Positions 1-11,768 of a DNA stretch of 64,000 nucleotides are shown one piece after another. The stretch comes from Anniella stebbinsi (lineage: Eukaryota; Chordata; Lepidosauria; Squamata; Anniellidae): contig JARDYH010000003.1 of NCBI GenBank assembly GCA_029215795.1, forward strand, positions 106,052,609 to 106,116,608, given 5' to 3'. Under the pieces are notes generated by a model. The model made no database searches, was not told where the DNA came from, and saw only the letters and a list, made by a program, of their open reading frames with translations. The stretch's first letter is position 1, and each line of letters begins with the position of its first letter. Position numbers and translations under genes: made by a program.

Positions 1-274
1 GACTTTAAAAGAGGCTTCACAGAGCTTGTTCAAGGCCACAGTGTGCCAGCAGAGCTGAACGAGAGAACTGAGCATGCTCAGATATCCACTAGGAGAAGGA
101 AAAAGACTGTTTTGATGTCTCGAGGTATAATCCTGCTGATAAGAGAATGTCCTTACTCAACACTAGTTGGGCAGGGGAAGTCTTAGCCCTGAGCACATGT
201 GACACTTGGGAGGAGGTGTTTGGGCAGATATGACCAAATATGTCCGAAGATGAACGTGAGTTCAAAGAAGATGT
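1..274. other. unassigned sequence
   Basis: No coding frame, repeat family or RNA gene is recognised in this stretch before the first LINE fragment. Confidence 0.4.
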
Positions 275-640
275 ACCAGACTCAAGGCGGTTTACAAATT
301 AAACCATGTACAGTTAAAAACAGATAGAGATATACAAAAAATAAGAATATAATTAAACACAGTACAATATTAAAACATTTTAAATACAAATAATAATAAC
401 AAAAAACACCAACATATAAACAACGCATCAACAGAGGTCCAAGCTCCAACAGAAAAGTTTCAGCCTGCCTCCGAAAGCACACCAAGGAGGGAGCCAGTCT
501 CGCTTCCTTGGGAAGGGAGTTCCAGAGCCCCGGGGCAGCATACCCACCAGGTACGGGCAGGCTCCTAAGGGAGAATACGGTCCTCAGAGAACCTGCTTTG
601 CCTTTGTAGGGGATGGGGGAGTGGAGGGGTGGTTGTTCTG
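275..640 (-). mobile_element. L2-like LINE 3' fragment
   Basis: Minus-strand translation carries the conserved end of the L2/CR1-type reverse transcriptase protein: a run reading GLWNSLPKEARLAPSL followed by CFRRQAETFL. After it comes AT-rich sequence ending at a TTTGTAAACCGCC-type motif near 282-294, the 3' UTR signature shared with the better copy at 13.3-17.0 kb. The fragment lacks the 3' tail repeat and everything upstream, so it is dead. The far boundary near 640 is approximate. Confidence 0.65.
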
Positions 641-855
641 TGCAGAGAAAGCAGGGAGTACCATAGCCCTGGGTGGTAAGCTCTAAACCTGTCCTTCTAT
701 GCCCCCCACAGTACCAAAATAACCCCCATAACTTTGCCTCCCATGAATAGCAAAGATGGCATTTGGGATCTGCTCTACAAAAACATTTATTTAACAATGT
801 GAGTAGTTTCAGCTCAGTTCTAATACAGGTGGTAAACAGGTGAGGTGCAAAGTTA

Positions 856-1057
856 GGCTGACCATATGAAAAGGAGGACAGGGCTCATGTGACTTTAACA
901 GTTGTAGAGAAAAGGGAATTTCAGCCAGTGTCAGTTGTATGCAATTAGTCCCTGGTGAAATTCCCTCTTCATCACAACAGTTAAAGTTGCAGGGGCCCTG
1001 CCTTCTTTTGTATATGGTCACTCTAGTATAGTGCCTGCACCTTTAACTATTGTGATG
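856..1057. mobile_element. half copy of palindromic TA-flanked miniature element
   Basis: It starts with GGCTGACCATATGAAAAGG directly after TA and matches the left half of the complete copy at 17600-17914. Within this half, GACCATAT is mirrored by ATATGGTC near 1012-1020, so the half is itself an inverted repeat. Similarity stops around 1057, so the right half is missing. Confidence 0.7.
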
Positions 1058-1338
1058 CAATATCCCATGATAATTTTAGAAGGTGCATTATCTCTGATCT
1101 TTTTAAAAGCAAGTTTACTGGGGGAAGGCATGGAAGAAGTCCTGGAGGTTGACAGTGTTATGTAAAGGACCCTCAAATTCCTTGAGCAGCCAATCATAAG
1201 TGTGCAATAAATCGCTAATGTACAGAAGCTCTGAGAGAACTTAAAATCAGTGCACATGGAAAAAGAAGGTATTTCAACTATCTTGTGGATAGTGCATTTC
1301 ATTTTCATCCTGAATCCATTGCCCGTCAGCCTCTAGCA

Positions 1339-1639
1339 CAGGTGTGGGCAATGTATGGCCCTGCAGTCCTCAGCTTAATTTCCTGCAGCCCTCAGCCTAG
1401 TTTCAAAAATATGGGATCCATTCATACCTCTGGCAAAAGGGATCTACCTCTTCCCCAGCAGCTCACTATTGGGGGGGGGGGAGAGAGAGAGAGGGGGGGG
1501 GGGTGGCAGAAAGAAAAAGAAAAAAAATGATCCGCCCACCTTTGGCTCTGGCCTTCTTCACTCACTGGTGACATGTGGCCCCTGACAGATTACTCTCAAG
1601 GAAATGTGGCCCTTGACAGAAAATGTCTGCTCACCCCTG
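1339..1639. mobile_element. hAT-like non-autonomous DNA transposon
   Basis: The ends CAGGTGTGGGCA and TGCTCACCCCTG are inverted repeats matching at 10 of 12 positions. They are flanked by CTCTAGCA (1331-1338) and CTCTACAG (1640-1647), a decayed 8-bp target duplication, which is the hAT size. Inside, two related stretches read like GTGGCCCTTGACAG, and there is a G/GA-rich tract at 1472-1502. No transposase is present. Open frames here are chance. Confidence 0.65.
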
Positions 1640-1659
1640 CTCTACAGTGTCAAAAGAAA

Positions 1660-4580
1660 GAGAGAGAAATAACCTCTGCTCATATTACTCACCACATTAA
1701 TTGTTTTATAAAAGGGCGGGGGAATGCAGGCCAAGGCAAGGGAAGAGCAACCACTTTCAATTCAGACCCTTCAGCTTTCCTGGCAGGAGGAAGGGAGCTT
1801 TCAGGGTCCTAAAAAGGCAGAAGACGTTTCTGGTACGCATAACAAAGATCCTGACTTTTAAATGTTACACATAAGGATGCCAATACAGAAGCCAGATTAG
1901 GCACCTTTATCCCCTGCATGTACACCTTTGGCTGGCTTTCGGGTTACTGCCAAAGACAGCAAGCAAAATGATGAAACGAAGTACCCCGTTCACCTTTTTT
2001 TTTTTTTTTTTACTAAGGGTCTAGCATGTTGAACAGGGGGAGGTGCCTCGCCCTTACTACAATGAGGCAGCTGTCCAAGGATAATATTCCAAGATGAGTT
2101 CCTGCAGAGGGATGTTGGGTTTTGTGGCTGGGAAAAGCTGGCAACCGTGGACTGTGATCTGTAAAAATCTTCCTCTTGCGTCTTTTCCTTCTTGGCACAC
2201 TTCCACAACTCACCCACTACTGTGTGTACAGTAAAGGGTGAAGTCTTGAGCTCTGAATATTGAAAGGCAGAGTCTAGCTTTTATCAGAGGGGGGAATGAA
2301 ATGACTTGCTGTGATTCTAGATTTCCTTTTCTCATTGTATATTTATCTATGTTTAAATGCTCCTACCCTTTTCTGGACATAGCTGTCTCCCCAAAAGGCG
2401 CCAGAACGTGGAATACTTTGCACACACACACACCCAACCTGTGTCACATCAGACTCCATGGATTCTACTAAAATAAGCTTGGTGCTTGTTCTGCGATGTC
2501 TCAACCCTGCTCCCCCATTCATTTACATGTAGCAAATTAGGGCTCCACCAAAGGCCCTGGGATCAGTTAGACTCTAATTAAACTAAAAATAGAGCGTGTG
2601 GGGTGAAGACAGAAATGAAACACTCCAAGGTATTGTGGCCTAAATAACCACAACATTATGGAAATTCTCATTTAAACAACACAATAGCTACCTTAAGTTG
2701 ATGCAACAGTTAAGATAAGGAGGTGTTATTCATTCTGTATTCTTATTTTATTTATGCTTCAATGAGGTTTTGAGTTAAAGGGGGGGAATGCATGAGTAAG
2801 ATATTTGTGGCCTCTCAGATCTCCCAGGAATTAACATAAGGGAGCATTAGGGAGAGCAGATATTAGCCCCTGTTAGTTGTGTCCACAATACCATTTTGTA
2901 TTTTTAAGATTATATTTTAGTCATTTGATAGTGAAATGCTTTTTCCGAGTGTAAGAAGGGTTTAAAAATCCTGTGAATGCTGTGCATATCTTATCTTTTC
3001 TAATATGAACAATAAAGCAGCTAAGAGAGCAATCCTATGGTCCTTGGGAGGGAGTCAAAGGGACCATAAAACATGGCAGACGTCTCTTTCCCAACCACAA
3101 GGCCACTCTCAGTTACCACGGAAATTTCCATGGTGGCTTCCTCCCTAAGTTCTGACCTCTGACCTCAGGGAATGGAGAAAGGAAGGATGTTGAGGCTGTG
3201 TGTGCCAATGGGTGGGAAGGGAGAGGCTGCAGATCCACAGGATGCCTAGTCTTTCCAGCCTCCAACTACACCCCCCCCCCCAAATGGGGGAACATTTAAA
3301 TCAGTCCTGGCTTAAATGGATACTTTGCCATTGCTTACAATGAGAAGGCCAAAACACACACACAAGGGGGCAGCAACAACAAATAAAGGCCCAGCTTCCT
3401 CTTCACTTTTGCTCTGTCAGCAAGAGCCCAGAAGGGCATAATAGGGGAACTAAAGATTCTGATATCTGTGTGAGAGTACGGGCTTGCTCTCTACAGCTTA
3501 ACTCCCTGGCATTGCCACTTTCACATGGCCTGGTTCGCATGATCATGGAGGGCAAATAAGCCATGGGTGCAGCGTAGGTTGCCATGTCATGTGATCCCAG
3601 CCACCCAGAACTCCACAACAGCCCATGGAGCCCAAGCAGGTGGGGGTGCCAAATAAACCACCATGGCTTGTTTCCCCTCCATGGTGAACCCTGTCCATGG
3701 ATGCAAACAAGCACTTGGTTAGTAGACAGGATGGCACAGTTACTTTCCCTGTCACCAAAAACCACGGATGTGAAGGACCCACCTTCCTACATGTGGCTTG
3801 TTTATACACATTAGTAGAGTGGAGTGGACCACCTATGTCAAAAGAGCCCCCACCCCACCCGCCACTGCAAAGGTAACATTTGAATGAATCTTCTGTTGAC
3901 CTGTTTAGACATATTTCTTCGTTATATGTTTTATTCCTGGAGGTTTTTCAAAGCACACAGAACAGATGCCAGTACATTGAATTCCTCACAATGACCTTGA
4001 TTATACAGAGCCTAAAACTGTAGCTGCAACATAACCCCTTCCTTATAGGAAATTGAAACCAATGACCAAGTTTCCGCTGGGACCACTTGTGGTTAACAAC
4101 CAATGGCCTTATTTTACTAGAGGTTCCTCACTAGAGGAATTTTATGTCTTCCTTATACTGATGCTCACTCATCATAAGGTACCTCTCAAACCGTAGGAAT
4201 CCTCTCGACAGGGCAAGAATACCAATCCGCAGCCAGCCAAAGACTTGGCCAAACTGTCAGGTTATGGCATGCCAGCAGTCTTCCATTCTCTAAGAGCATT
4301 TGGAAGGACAGAGAGACATAAATATATCAGAGAGCACTTATTTAATAGAGGCTGCCACACGGTGAACCACAAAGCTCACTGAGTTGTGCCCAAAATCCTT
4401 TATCACGCTTCACAATGCCTATTGCATATTGTAACAGAAAAAAGATGACATTAATCAGAGACAGGTGTTGAAAAAAATATTGGTCCTGCAACTTCCCTCA
4501 AAGGCCCAGACTTGCAGTTTGCATGTATTCCTGGATTCAAGCCCTGAATCCAGGGCCAGACCTACGCAAAGATCAGGGAG
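1660..4580. other. intergenic, no recognised gene
   Basis: Only low-complexity patches were seen: T run near 1997-2011, short CA run near 2424, C run near 3272 and CA run near 3355. The overlapping open frames at 3403-3814 on both strands have no recognisable domain and are taken as chance. Confidence 0.4.
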
Positions 4581-4599
4581 CAGGGAGTACATGGCTCTC

Positions 4600-4850
4600 T
4601 TGTTCCAACAGCTTCACTGGCTACTGGTCTGTTTCCAGACAGAATTCAAAATGCTGCCTATGACCTATAAAGCCCTATATGGCTTGGGAGCAGGCTAGTT
4701 AGGACCACGTTGTCCCATACAAGCCTGCCTGGGTTTAGAGATCACTGTGGGATGCAAGAGAGGGCTTCCTTGGTGGCTGCTCCCATGTTGTGGAACTCCC
4801 TGCCCCAGTTTCAATGTATTTGCCAATTCAGCACTGTAAAATGTCAATGG
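4600..4850 (+). mobile_element. decayed L2-like LINE fragment
   Basis: The plus-strand frame reads LHWLLVCFQTEFKMLPMTYK then ALYGLGAG, the conserved LHWLPVxFR..TYKALHGLGP block after the RT core of L2/CR1-type LINEs. Further on, LVAAPMLWNSLPQF matches the C-terminal block in another frame. Several indels and stops separate the pieces. Confidence 0.6.
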
Positions 4851-4951
4851 AAGCTGAAGCATCAGGCATCATTCTCCAGGACACACAGGCCCAGGTTTGC
4901 AGGATGGCAGCCAGGGTGTGCAGCTGAAATGTATGCAAGATTCAGAACCTC

Positions 4952-5030
4952 ATGGGGAGAGGCCATAGCTTAGTGGCAGAGCACATGGTTTATATGGGGA
5001 TGTCCCAGGTTCAGTCAGTGGAGCCTGGTG
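4952..5030 (+). mobile_element. tRNA-derived SINE head
   Basis: It contains GGCCATAGCTTAGTGGCAGA, which resembles a polymerase III A box, and GGTTCAGTC at 5008-5016, which resembles a B box, at tRNA-like spacing. It corresponds to the minus-strand SINE at 8615-8812 but without that copy's long 3' body. It is followed by an unrelated imperfect inverted repeat (TTTCAGTCAGAA / GACTGAAACC). Confidence 0.5.
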
Positions 5031-5934
5031 GCTCTGATATCAGTAGAGCAGTGAATCTGCTCTGGGTTTCAGTCAGAATCTTTAGAGTTCTGACTGGTTG
5101 TGACTGAAACCTGAGACGGATTCATCACCCCACTGACATCGGAGCACAACCCTCCACTGCTTTCAGTCCTGGTCCATGGCTGGCTAGCATTATGTATGTG
5201 GCCTGGGCAGTAAGCACAGCACTCATTCCAAATGGATTTTATTTGCCCTTAGTGACATCTGCAAATAGCTAAATCTGGTTGGCTACAAAGCATCGTGATG
5301 TCATCCAGCCAAGAATCTCAGGAAACAGGACTGGAAAAGACCTCTGCTTTAGACCATGTAGAATTGCAGTTGGCGTCACAAGATTGTTCTGGGTTAAACT
5401 AACCAATGGTGTGATTCATCTGTTCACTCCTAATCTAGTCACAAACTTGATCTGATTCAGTGACTTACTGTATCAAATTGTATTATAAATCCTCAAATTC
5501 AAATTCAGATGACACTTTTGTATATATGAATATGGAAGTTTCTAATTTATTGGTGTGTTTTTGGGAAGAGCTATAACACTTTATCTGAGGCCACTGAGAA
5601 ATGCTTTTTGCCAAAAAGGAGACTGTGAAATTTACAAAATATAATTTCATATGTGTCTTATTAATAAACCTCAGAATGGCTCGAAAGGCATCTTTCTGAA
5701 ATGCAAAGGGATTTTTGCACTGATCCAATGGCAGGAATTAACTAGGAGTAAGCTGAAAGAAGGGAGGAGCATTTTACAAAAATCTCCATCCGAATCTTTT
5801 GGCATCATAAGAAAAATGGCAAAAAGTCAACAAGGTGATCTCTAATAATTTATGGTATCTGATTTGCTAGAATTATGCATATGGCCTGTATAGTAAACAC
5901 AGTGCTCCCTCTGAGGGGATATCATTTGGCCTTA

Positions 5935-6318
5935 GGGTGACCCTATGGAAAGGAGGACAGGGCTCCTGTATCTTTAACAGTTGCATAGAAAAGGGAATTT
6001 CAGCAGGTGTCATTTGTATGCATGCAGCACCTGGTGAAATTCCCTCTTCATCACAGCAGTTAAAGCTGCAGGAGCTATAGTACTAGAGTGACCAGATACA
6101 AAAGAGGGCAGGGCTCCTGCAGCTTTAACAGTTGTGATGAAGAGGGGATTTCACCAGGTGCTGCATTTGCGCACTGCCTAGAGAGCTTCAGCAGATGGGC
6201 AGTATAAAAATTTAATAAAATAAATAAACAAACAAATAAATGACACCTCTTGAAATTCCCTTTTCTGAACAACTGTTAAACATACAGGAGCTCTGTCCTC
6301 CTTTCCATAGGGTCACCC
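5935..6318. mobile_element. palindromic TA-flanked miniature element, complete, with LINE insert
   Basis: The ends GGGTGACCCTATGG and CCATAGGGTCACCC are perfect inverted repeats, each flanked by TA (5933-5934 and 6319-6320). The body is the same double palindrome seen at 11769-12084 and 17600-17914. The right arm is interrupted at about 6168-6240 by a LINE 3' tail. Confidence 0.75.
6168..6240 (+). mobile_element. L2-A 3' tail inserted in palindromic element
   Basis: It reads TGCCTAGAGAGCTTCAGCAG, then a GGGCAGTATAAAAAT motif and AAATAAA repeats. This is the same 3' end as the L2-A copy at 16890-16955 (CGCCCAGAGAGCTTTGGC). It interrupts an arm of the surrounding element, so it is younger than that copy. 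Confidence 0.7.
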
Positions 6319-6669
6319 TAGCAAATAGCTAAAACTAATTCTTACCATTGGTCAACAATTTGGTTGTTAATATATCATTCTCAGTAAAGCAGTACTGAGA
6401 ATGATGTACTAACAACCCAAATGCGTACTAGTGGTAAGAACAATAAAAAACAGGTTTGAGTTTAGTTTTTCTACTGTGTGTTTGAATGTTCAGAGAAAAC
6501 TCCTTTAGTTGGATTGAAGAACAATAATTGAAAAACAATAATTGGACTATCAAAAGCAATTGGTGGCAGACATCATAATAGAAGAGGTATTCTCCTTTCT
6601 CTCAGACACACAGGAAGGAATGCCTCTTCTGGGGCTGAATTATATGTTACTTGAAAGAGTTCTTTCCAC

Positions 6670-6700
<31 letters not shown>

Positions 6701-6738
6701 CTGTCTGTGTGTCTGTGTGTCTGTGTCTGTGTCAGAGC
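6670..6738 (+). repeat. (TG)n/(TCTG)n microsatellite
   Basis: An uninterrupted TG run is followed by TCTGTGTG variants. The frames across it, rich in Cys-Val, are not genes. Confidence 0.9.
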
Positions 6739-7029
6739 TCTGATTTCCAGATCCAAGGTTGGAGTGATGTCTTTGATCTCGGCTTTGGGAATCCAAATTA
6801 TGCAATGGCCCTTCAGACACTGTCTTGGGGCCATAGGATCATTCCTTCCTTCAATAAAGTGCTTCTGGTTAATGAGTTAAGATTTATTTTTATCAGGCAC
6901 CAGCCCTACTCATAAGAATTGATCCTGACAGAATCAAGGCAACTTGACATGTATGAAGAATGTGGATAGTGATTGATGATCAAAATTCAGGACAGACCCC
7001 CCCCCCCCAAAAAAAAAGTACAGTGCGGA

Positions 7030-7325
7030 GCGAATCTAGAGGATTCACTGCCAGAGGAAGTGGTGATGGTCAATTGCTCAAATGACTTAAAAAAAGAATT
7101 AGACAAATTCATGATGGATCAGTCTGTCAAAAGCTAGTAGCCATGAGTTAAATGGACCCTCCATGTTCAGGTGCAGCAGACCTCTGAGTTGCTGACAAAC
7201 CAGTGTTCAGCAGGGAAGTGTTGTTGACTTTATGTCCTACATCCTGGAAGCCTCTGGGTGGCCATCATTGGAAAGTGAACTCCTGACTAGATGGACCTTT
7301 GGTCTGATCAAGCTCTTCCCATCTC
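7030..7325 (+). mobile_element. CR1-type LINE 3' fragment
   Basis: The order of motifs follows the 3' part of old vertebrate CR1 copies: CACTGCCAGAGGAAGTGGTG, then AAATTCATGATGGATCAG-like sequence, and near the end TGACTAGATGGACCTTTGG. The terminal octamer repeat is lost. Recognition is from memory of the family, not from a search. Confidence 0.6.
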
Positions 7326-7724
7326 CTGATGACTCACATTGGTCTGGACTGCCCACGTTTGCCTCTTCAGGGTTTCAGTTCATGACTTGTTCATGCATTC
7401 AACATTCCCTTGTGTAAATAGATGTAGACATTTCAAAGCAAGGTCAGTCTTCTTTTCCTCTCTGAACACAGAGATGGTGCCAGGACTATGGATATGGCAT
7501 AAGATCACACAAGAGCCTACTTGCTATGGATGGGTAGCGATGAGGTTAGCCCTATGGTGTGCCTAGATGTCTTCCAAACCCTCATTAGTCATATGGACAC
7601 ACTGCAAACCCCATCTTTAAAACTCAGCCTTGCTTTTAAATCAGTTCACTCTGTGGTGGAAGCCACATTTGCAGCTGAGATTCTGCTGATACTGTGTTAA
7701 GTTGGCTCCTCATAAAAGCAAAGT

Positions 7725-7726
<2 letters not shown>

Positions 7727-7759
<33 letters not shown>
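7727..7759 (+). repeat. (GA)n microsatellite
   Basis: A pure GA dinucleotide run. Confidence 0.9.
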
Positions 7760-7761
<2 letters not shown>

Positions 7762-7956
7762 GAAATAGGGGTGGCAAGAAAGAACAGATATTAAGGGGAG
7801 GGGGCATATGGAAAAGAATTCTTAAACAGGATTTAATCAGATGTAATATGGATGGCCAAGAAGTGGATTGATTGCCACGTGTGGCTTCCCCCCCCCCCCC
7901 AAGCAATTCAAGGAAGTAAATGCAAACATAATGAAAGAAGTCATTTGTGTACATAT

Positions 7957-8019
7957 GTTGAACTACATCCTCCATCATCCCCCAACGCATCTGGAGGACA
8001 CCAGGTTGGGGAAGGCTGG
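7957..8019. mobile_element. half copy of CAGCCTTCCCC miniature element
   Basis: CATCTGGAGGACACCAGG followed by TTGGGGAAGGCTG is the right end of the palindromic family seen complete at 33317-33455 and 46915-47061. Confidence 0.6.
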
Positions 8020-8614
8020 CATGTGCCATGAAGACTAGACTTCCTCCAGCCCCTTCCACAGACTGGCACTGATGGGGAAGGAAGGGAAAGGAAGGACTCA
8101 GCACAGTACAAGTTGTGGAGCAAAGACTCAATGGAAGCGGAGGGATTGGGAATGAAGGAGCAATGGGCGGGAGTAAATAAAAGAGGAGAAAGGGCATGAG
8201 GAAGTGGTGGGGCTGGAAGCAAAACCCTTGGACAATGGCAGCTATATTGTGGAGAAAAAAGCAGCCATTCAGGGAAGGCCATTGAGAGGAGGAGGTGGGG
8301 ACAGTGGAAACTAGGGTGGCTGAATTGGTTCATGTCTAAAAAGAGAGAGAGAGGTTGGGACTTATGCTGCTCGGGAGTCCAGTGTATAGGCCGGCAGGGG
8401 TCGTCATCAGTACTTAGGGCCCTTCCAGATGAGGCCTCCATCACGGATTTTTTTTCATGTGGGGATGGGACAGTTTCCAGGTGTTGCCATGTTCCCTTTG
8501 TAACCCTCACATTTTTTTTTACCACTGTTTCTTCCATATTTTTTTCTTTCCACAAAAAAAGCTATTGAAGAAAGGATGCAATGGCGGCACAATATCTTTT
8601 GATCAATGTGCCCA

Positions 8615-8812
8615 GAGGAACATAGGAAGCTGCCTGATGCTGAGTCAGACCATTGATCCATCTAGCCTAGTATTGTTGACACTGAGTGGCGTAGGCTCTC
8701 CAGGGTTTCAGGCAGGGTTTCTCCTGGCCCTACCTGGAGATGCTGCCAGGGATCGAACCAGGGACTTCCTGCATGCAAAGCAGGTGATTTCCCCACTGAG
8801 CTATGGCCCCTC
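8615..8812 (-). mobile_element. tRNA-derived SINE
   Basis: On the minus strand it opens GGGGCCATAGCTCAGTGGGG. An A-box-like TAGCTCAGTGG lies at 8803-8793 and a B-box-like GGTTCGATCCC at 8759-8749, followed by the anticodon-arm-like TTTGCATGCAGG geometry of a tRNA. A body of about 130 bp follows (motifs ACCCTGGAGAGCC, GGTCTGACTCAGCATCAGG) and ends in AGCTTCCTATG. This SINE type is widespread in squamates as far as I recall. It is not a functional tRNA because the sequence runs on without acceptor pairing. Confidence 0.75.
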
Positions 8813-8814
8813 AA

Positions 8815-9890
8815 AAACAAACAAACCAACAAACCCCACCACCCGGTCTGGATGCATCCTTAGTATGTGGCTGCGGTTGCTCTTTTGATGCCGTTGTGTG
8901 GAGAGGCTGTGCATTTGCCAATGCCCCCAAGAGCAGCAAGGGTCCCACTACCCTAAGAGCACTGCCATTTTCACTGTGTACCCAAGGCCCTCAGAGGCAG
9001 CAGGGGAGAGTGCTGGATTTGCACACACAGCCTTGTCCAGTGTCCTGGGGCCTGTTGAAGGTTCCATGCCCACAGGTGGAGCCATCTTTGGTTTACTGTC
9101 AAGAGCTGCTTGTCCTTTTGAATGCTTCACATAGTCTAGGACTCATCCATGATGCTGAAAACATTTTCTAAGGCTGAGCCTTGGCACAAGGTCCCCTAGG
9201 GGGCTTTTGAGGAAGGAGAAGCAGTTGGGTTGGAGTTTTTAATCAAAGCTGCATATATCCTGCACTAGAGAGATCCAAATTTGAAAGCGAAGCATATTTG
9301 CATCTAATTGAAGACTTTCAAATTATTTAGAGGGCCAATCTCCCCACACAAAAGTTGCCAGTTGTGATGGGGGAGAGGAGGTTAATTTCAAATTATCCTC
9401 CCCAATGAGCTACCCCTTCTGCAAATTGCATCCCCAACTCCTTTATTCAGGATTACCGGAGTCCTTGATTGCTAGCTCCACCCCTCTGGGTCTGAGGATC
9501 TCTTAATTGTCCACCACATGGGCTCTCTTCTCACATGCCTCTATTTGCCATCCAAAGTAATCTCACAGGACTGAAGAGCTCCCCACCGCTGCAATTCTGC
9601 CAGGGATGAAGACAACAGATGTTCCTCAAGTGTGGTGGAACATGTCTTCCACAGAATTTATTTTCAGGTCCACCCATGTTCAAAACATTTCTGCCACACT
9701 TTACAATGGATGACTGTCTTCATTCAACGTCTCCTTTTTCACCATCACCCTTTCAACACTATGGTAGCTGCCAAGTATCAGGTATGTTACCTGCACATTC
9801 AGTACTATTGCTGCAAATTGAGCATGATGTGTTTTGTTAAATAAGCCAGGACTGTGAGAGTTTCAAAAGAGTTCTTCCATTGATTTCAAC
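8815..9890. other. intergenic, no recognised gene
   Basis: Short overlapping frames occur on both strands with no domain signature. No tail repeat or terminal inverted repeat was found. Confidence 0.4.
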
Positions 9891-9898
9891 GCATAAAG

Positions 9899-9953
9899 AA
9901 CTCTCTTTCTCTCTCTTTCTCTCTCTCTTTCTCTTTCTTTCTCTCTCTCTGTA
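9899..9953 (+). repeat. (CT)n/(TTTC)n microsatellite
   Basis: A pyrimidine-only tract of CT and TTTC units. Confidence 0.9.
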
Positions 9954-9999
9954 GATGATACCCCCCATATTATATTGTTGTCTTTATGGTGTTTATTTC

Positions 10000-10767
10000 T
10001 AGGGATGTGCATGGCCGAAATTATCTTATCGTATCGTTATCAGAAATTCCGATATTAAAAAAAAAATCAGATCCGATCATATCGGGGGTACCCGGATTTG
10101 ATCGGATCCTATATCCGATAAATATCGGAAGTTCTAATCCGATTACGGACTGCCATTTCTGGTGTTTTCCCCATAGGTTTGCATTGGGGGGGAAAGAAAG
10201 CTTTCCCCCCCAATGCAAGTCTATGGGGAAAAACACTGGGCCGGCACTCCCTCCCTCCCCCCACTCGCGCTCTCTCCCCCCACTCGCGCTTCTTACTCGC
10301 CATCACTGCTGCCATTGCTGCCACCACCGCCACCATCCAGTGCTGCCACCCGCTTGGTACTGTGAAACAGGCTTTTCAGCCTGTTCCTCAGTACAGCTGT
10401 ACTGAGGAACAGGCCGAAAAGCCTGTTTCGCAGTACCAAGCAGGCGGCAGAGCTGGATGGTGGCGGAGACGGGTAAGGAGCGCGAGTGGGGGAAGGGAGT
10501 GTGAGTGGAGGGATTGCTGGCCCAGTGTTTTTCCCCATAGACCTGCACTGGGGGAAAGCTTTCTTTCCCCCAATGCAAGCCTGTGGGGAAAACACCAGAA
10601 ATGGTGGTCCGAAAATCCGATATGTCAGATAGTTATCAGACATATGGATATCAGCTCCAATCAGATAGGGTCACCTAAGGAAATTATCGTTATCAGTCAT
10701 CAGATGTCTGATAACAACCTTATTAGTTCGTTATTGGACTTTGGACCCAATGCGAAACACATCCCTA
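10000..10767. mobile_element. hAT-like hairpin element (TAGGGATG family), single-hairpin copy
   Basis: It begins TAGGGATGTGCA and ends ATCCCTA. The flanks are identical 8-bp duplications, TTTATTTC at 9992-9999 and 10768-10775, which is the hAT signature. Inside, a TATCGGA-rich subterminal zone surrounds a hairpin at about 10180-10245 (CCCCATAGG..TGCATTGGGG and its mirror) and a long central hairpin at about 10355-10445 in which TACTGTGAAACAGGC mirrors GCCTGTTTCGCAGTA. The element is non-autonomous. The ORFs on both strands come from the palindromes. Confidence 0.8.
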
Positions 10768-11445
10768 TTTATTTCCTTGTGCTGATTAGGGTTTATATTG
10801 ACTCTGCATCTTTTTCTTTATATTAATTATGGTCATCTGTATTTGTGTGTGTAAGTTGCTTTGAGACTGCTTTTTGAGGTAGGAAGTGATGCGTACATTT
10901 AACACCTACTCACAGGCATTATCACACGGACGGTTTGAAGCACACCCACCTCAGCTTCGCTCCACTTCTTCAGTGCTGGGTTCACATGACATTGTTCCCC
11001 TCCTGCTGCTCTCTTGCCCTGAGGTCGCAGGTTTTAGTTTCGGTTTCGATCTATGTTAAAGTGAATCTTTCTTCTCATTGGAGGACTGTAAACCTGAAGG
11101 CATTGTGAATGTCATGCTGCCGCTAGCCTCATCACTTCCGGTGCTGCATAAATCATTATTCTGATTTATTATGACGCTCTGGGTGTCCTGCTTCTTGTCC
11201 CCATTTGTGTCTGTCATGCAATGCGAGACAGGACAGAAAGATGGAGGGAAGCATTTTATTGTTTTCATGGATGGCTGTTTTAGATATTTTTTAAACAAAA
11301 CAAAACAAAAGATATACATATGTTAAATAAATAACCTAGCTATCATGGTTAACAACATTGATAGATCTACCAGTTAATTTTCCTAATCCATTTTAAAGGC
11401 CATCAGAGCTAGTAGCCACATCTTGTGGTTTCCGTTAGCTAATAA

Positions 11446-11537
11446 GGCTGCAATCCTATCCACAACTCATCTGGAAGTAAGCCCCATTGAACTGAATGGG
11501 GCTTATTACTGAGTCAGCAGGCCTAGGATTGCACTGT
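11446..11537. repeat. old palindromic dispersed repeat
   Basis: GGCTGCAATCCTATCC at one end mirrors CCTAGGATTGCACTG at the other, with ATTGAACTGAATGGGGC-like sequence in the middle. Related scraps lie at 24783-24836 and 63606-63655. Confidence 0.5.
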
Positions 11538-11637
11538 AGACATTCTATATAGAAAGACTTTCTTTTGGCAGTCCTGATTCTACTGTTGATCAGTTTTATT
11601 TGGTTGGCATCCAAGATCTAGTGTTACGAGAAGAGAA

Positions 11638-11662
11638 CTTCTCTCTCTCTCTCTCTCTCTCT
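11638..11662 (+). repeat. (CT)n microsatellite
   Basis: A pure CT dinucleotide run. Confidence 0.85.
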
Positions 11663-11768
11663 CCACACCATGCATAATCTTGTAGGCCTCTATTCTGACC
11701 CTCTCCCTGCACACACACACACACACGTCATCTTTTAATAACTAATGCTTTGGAGGGCATTTAAATTA

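Noticed and set aside
3403..3814. Overlapping open frames on both strands, up to 120 codons
   Set aside because: No domain, no splice context, and frames on both strands of the same GC-rich stretch; taken as chance.
6542..6915. Cys-Val-rich frames near 6.7 kb resembling low-complexity peptides
   Set aside because: They are translations of a TG microsatellite.
7697..8555. Minus-strand frames of 166 and 204 codons rich in Pro, Leu and Ser
   Set aside because: They run through a GA microsatellite and purine-rich sequence and show no recognisable protein features.
8749..8812. Possible functional tRNA gene on the minus strand
   Set aside because: A and B boxes are present, but acceptor-stem pairing fails and the sequence continues into a SINE body.
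10021..10643. Multiple overlapping frames up to 215 codons on both strands
   Set aside because: They come from the palindromes of the TAGGGATG-family element; mirror-image frames on both strands are expected.
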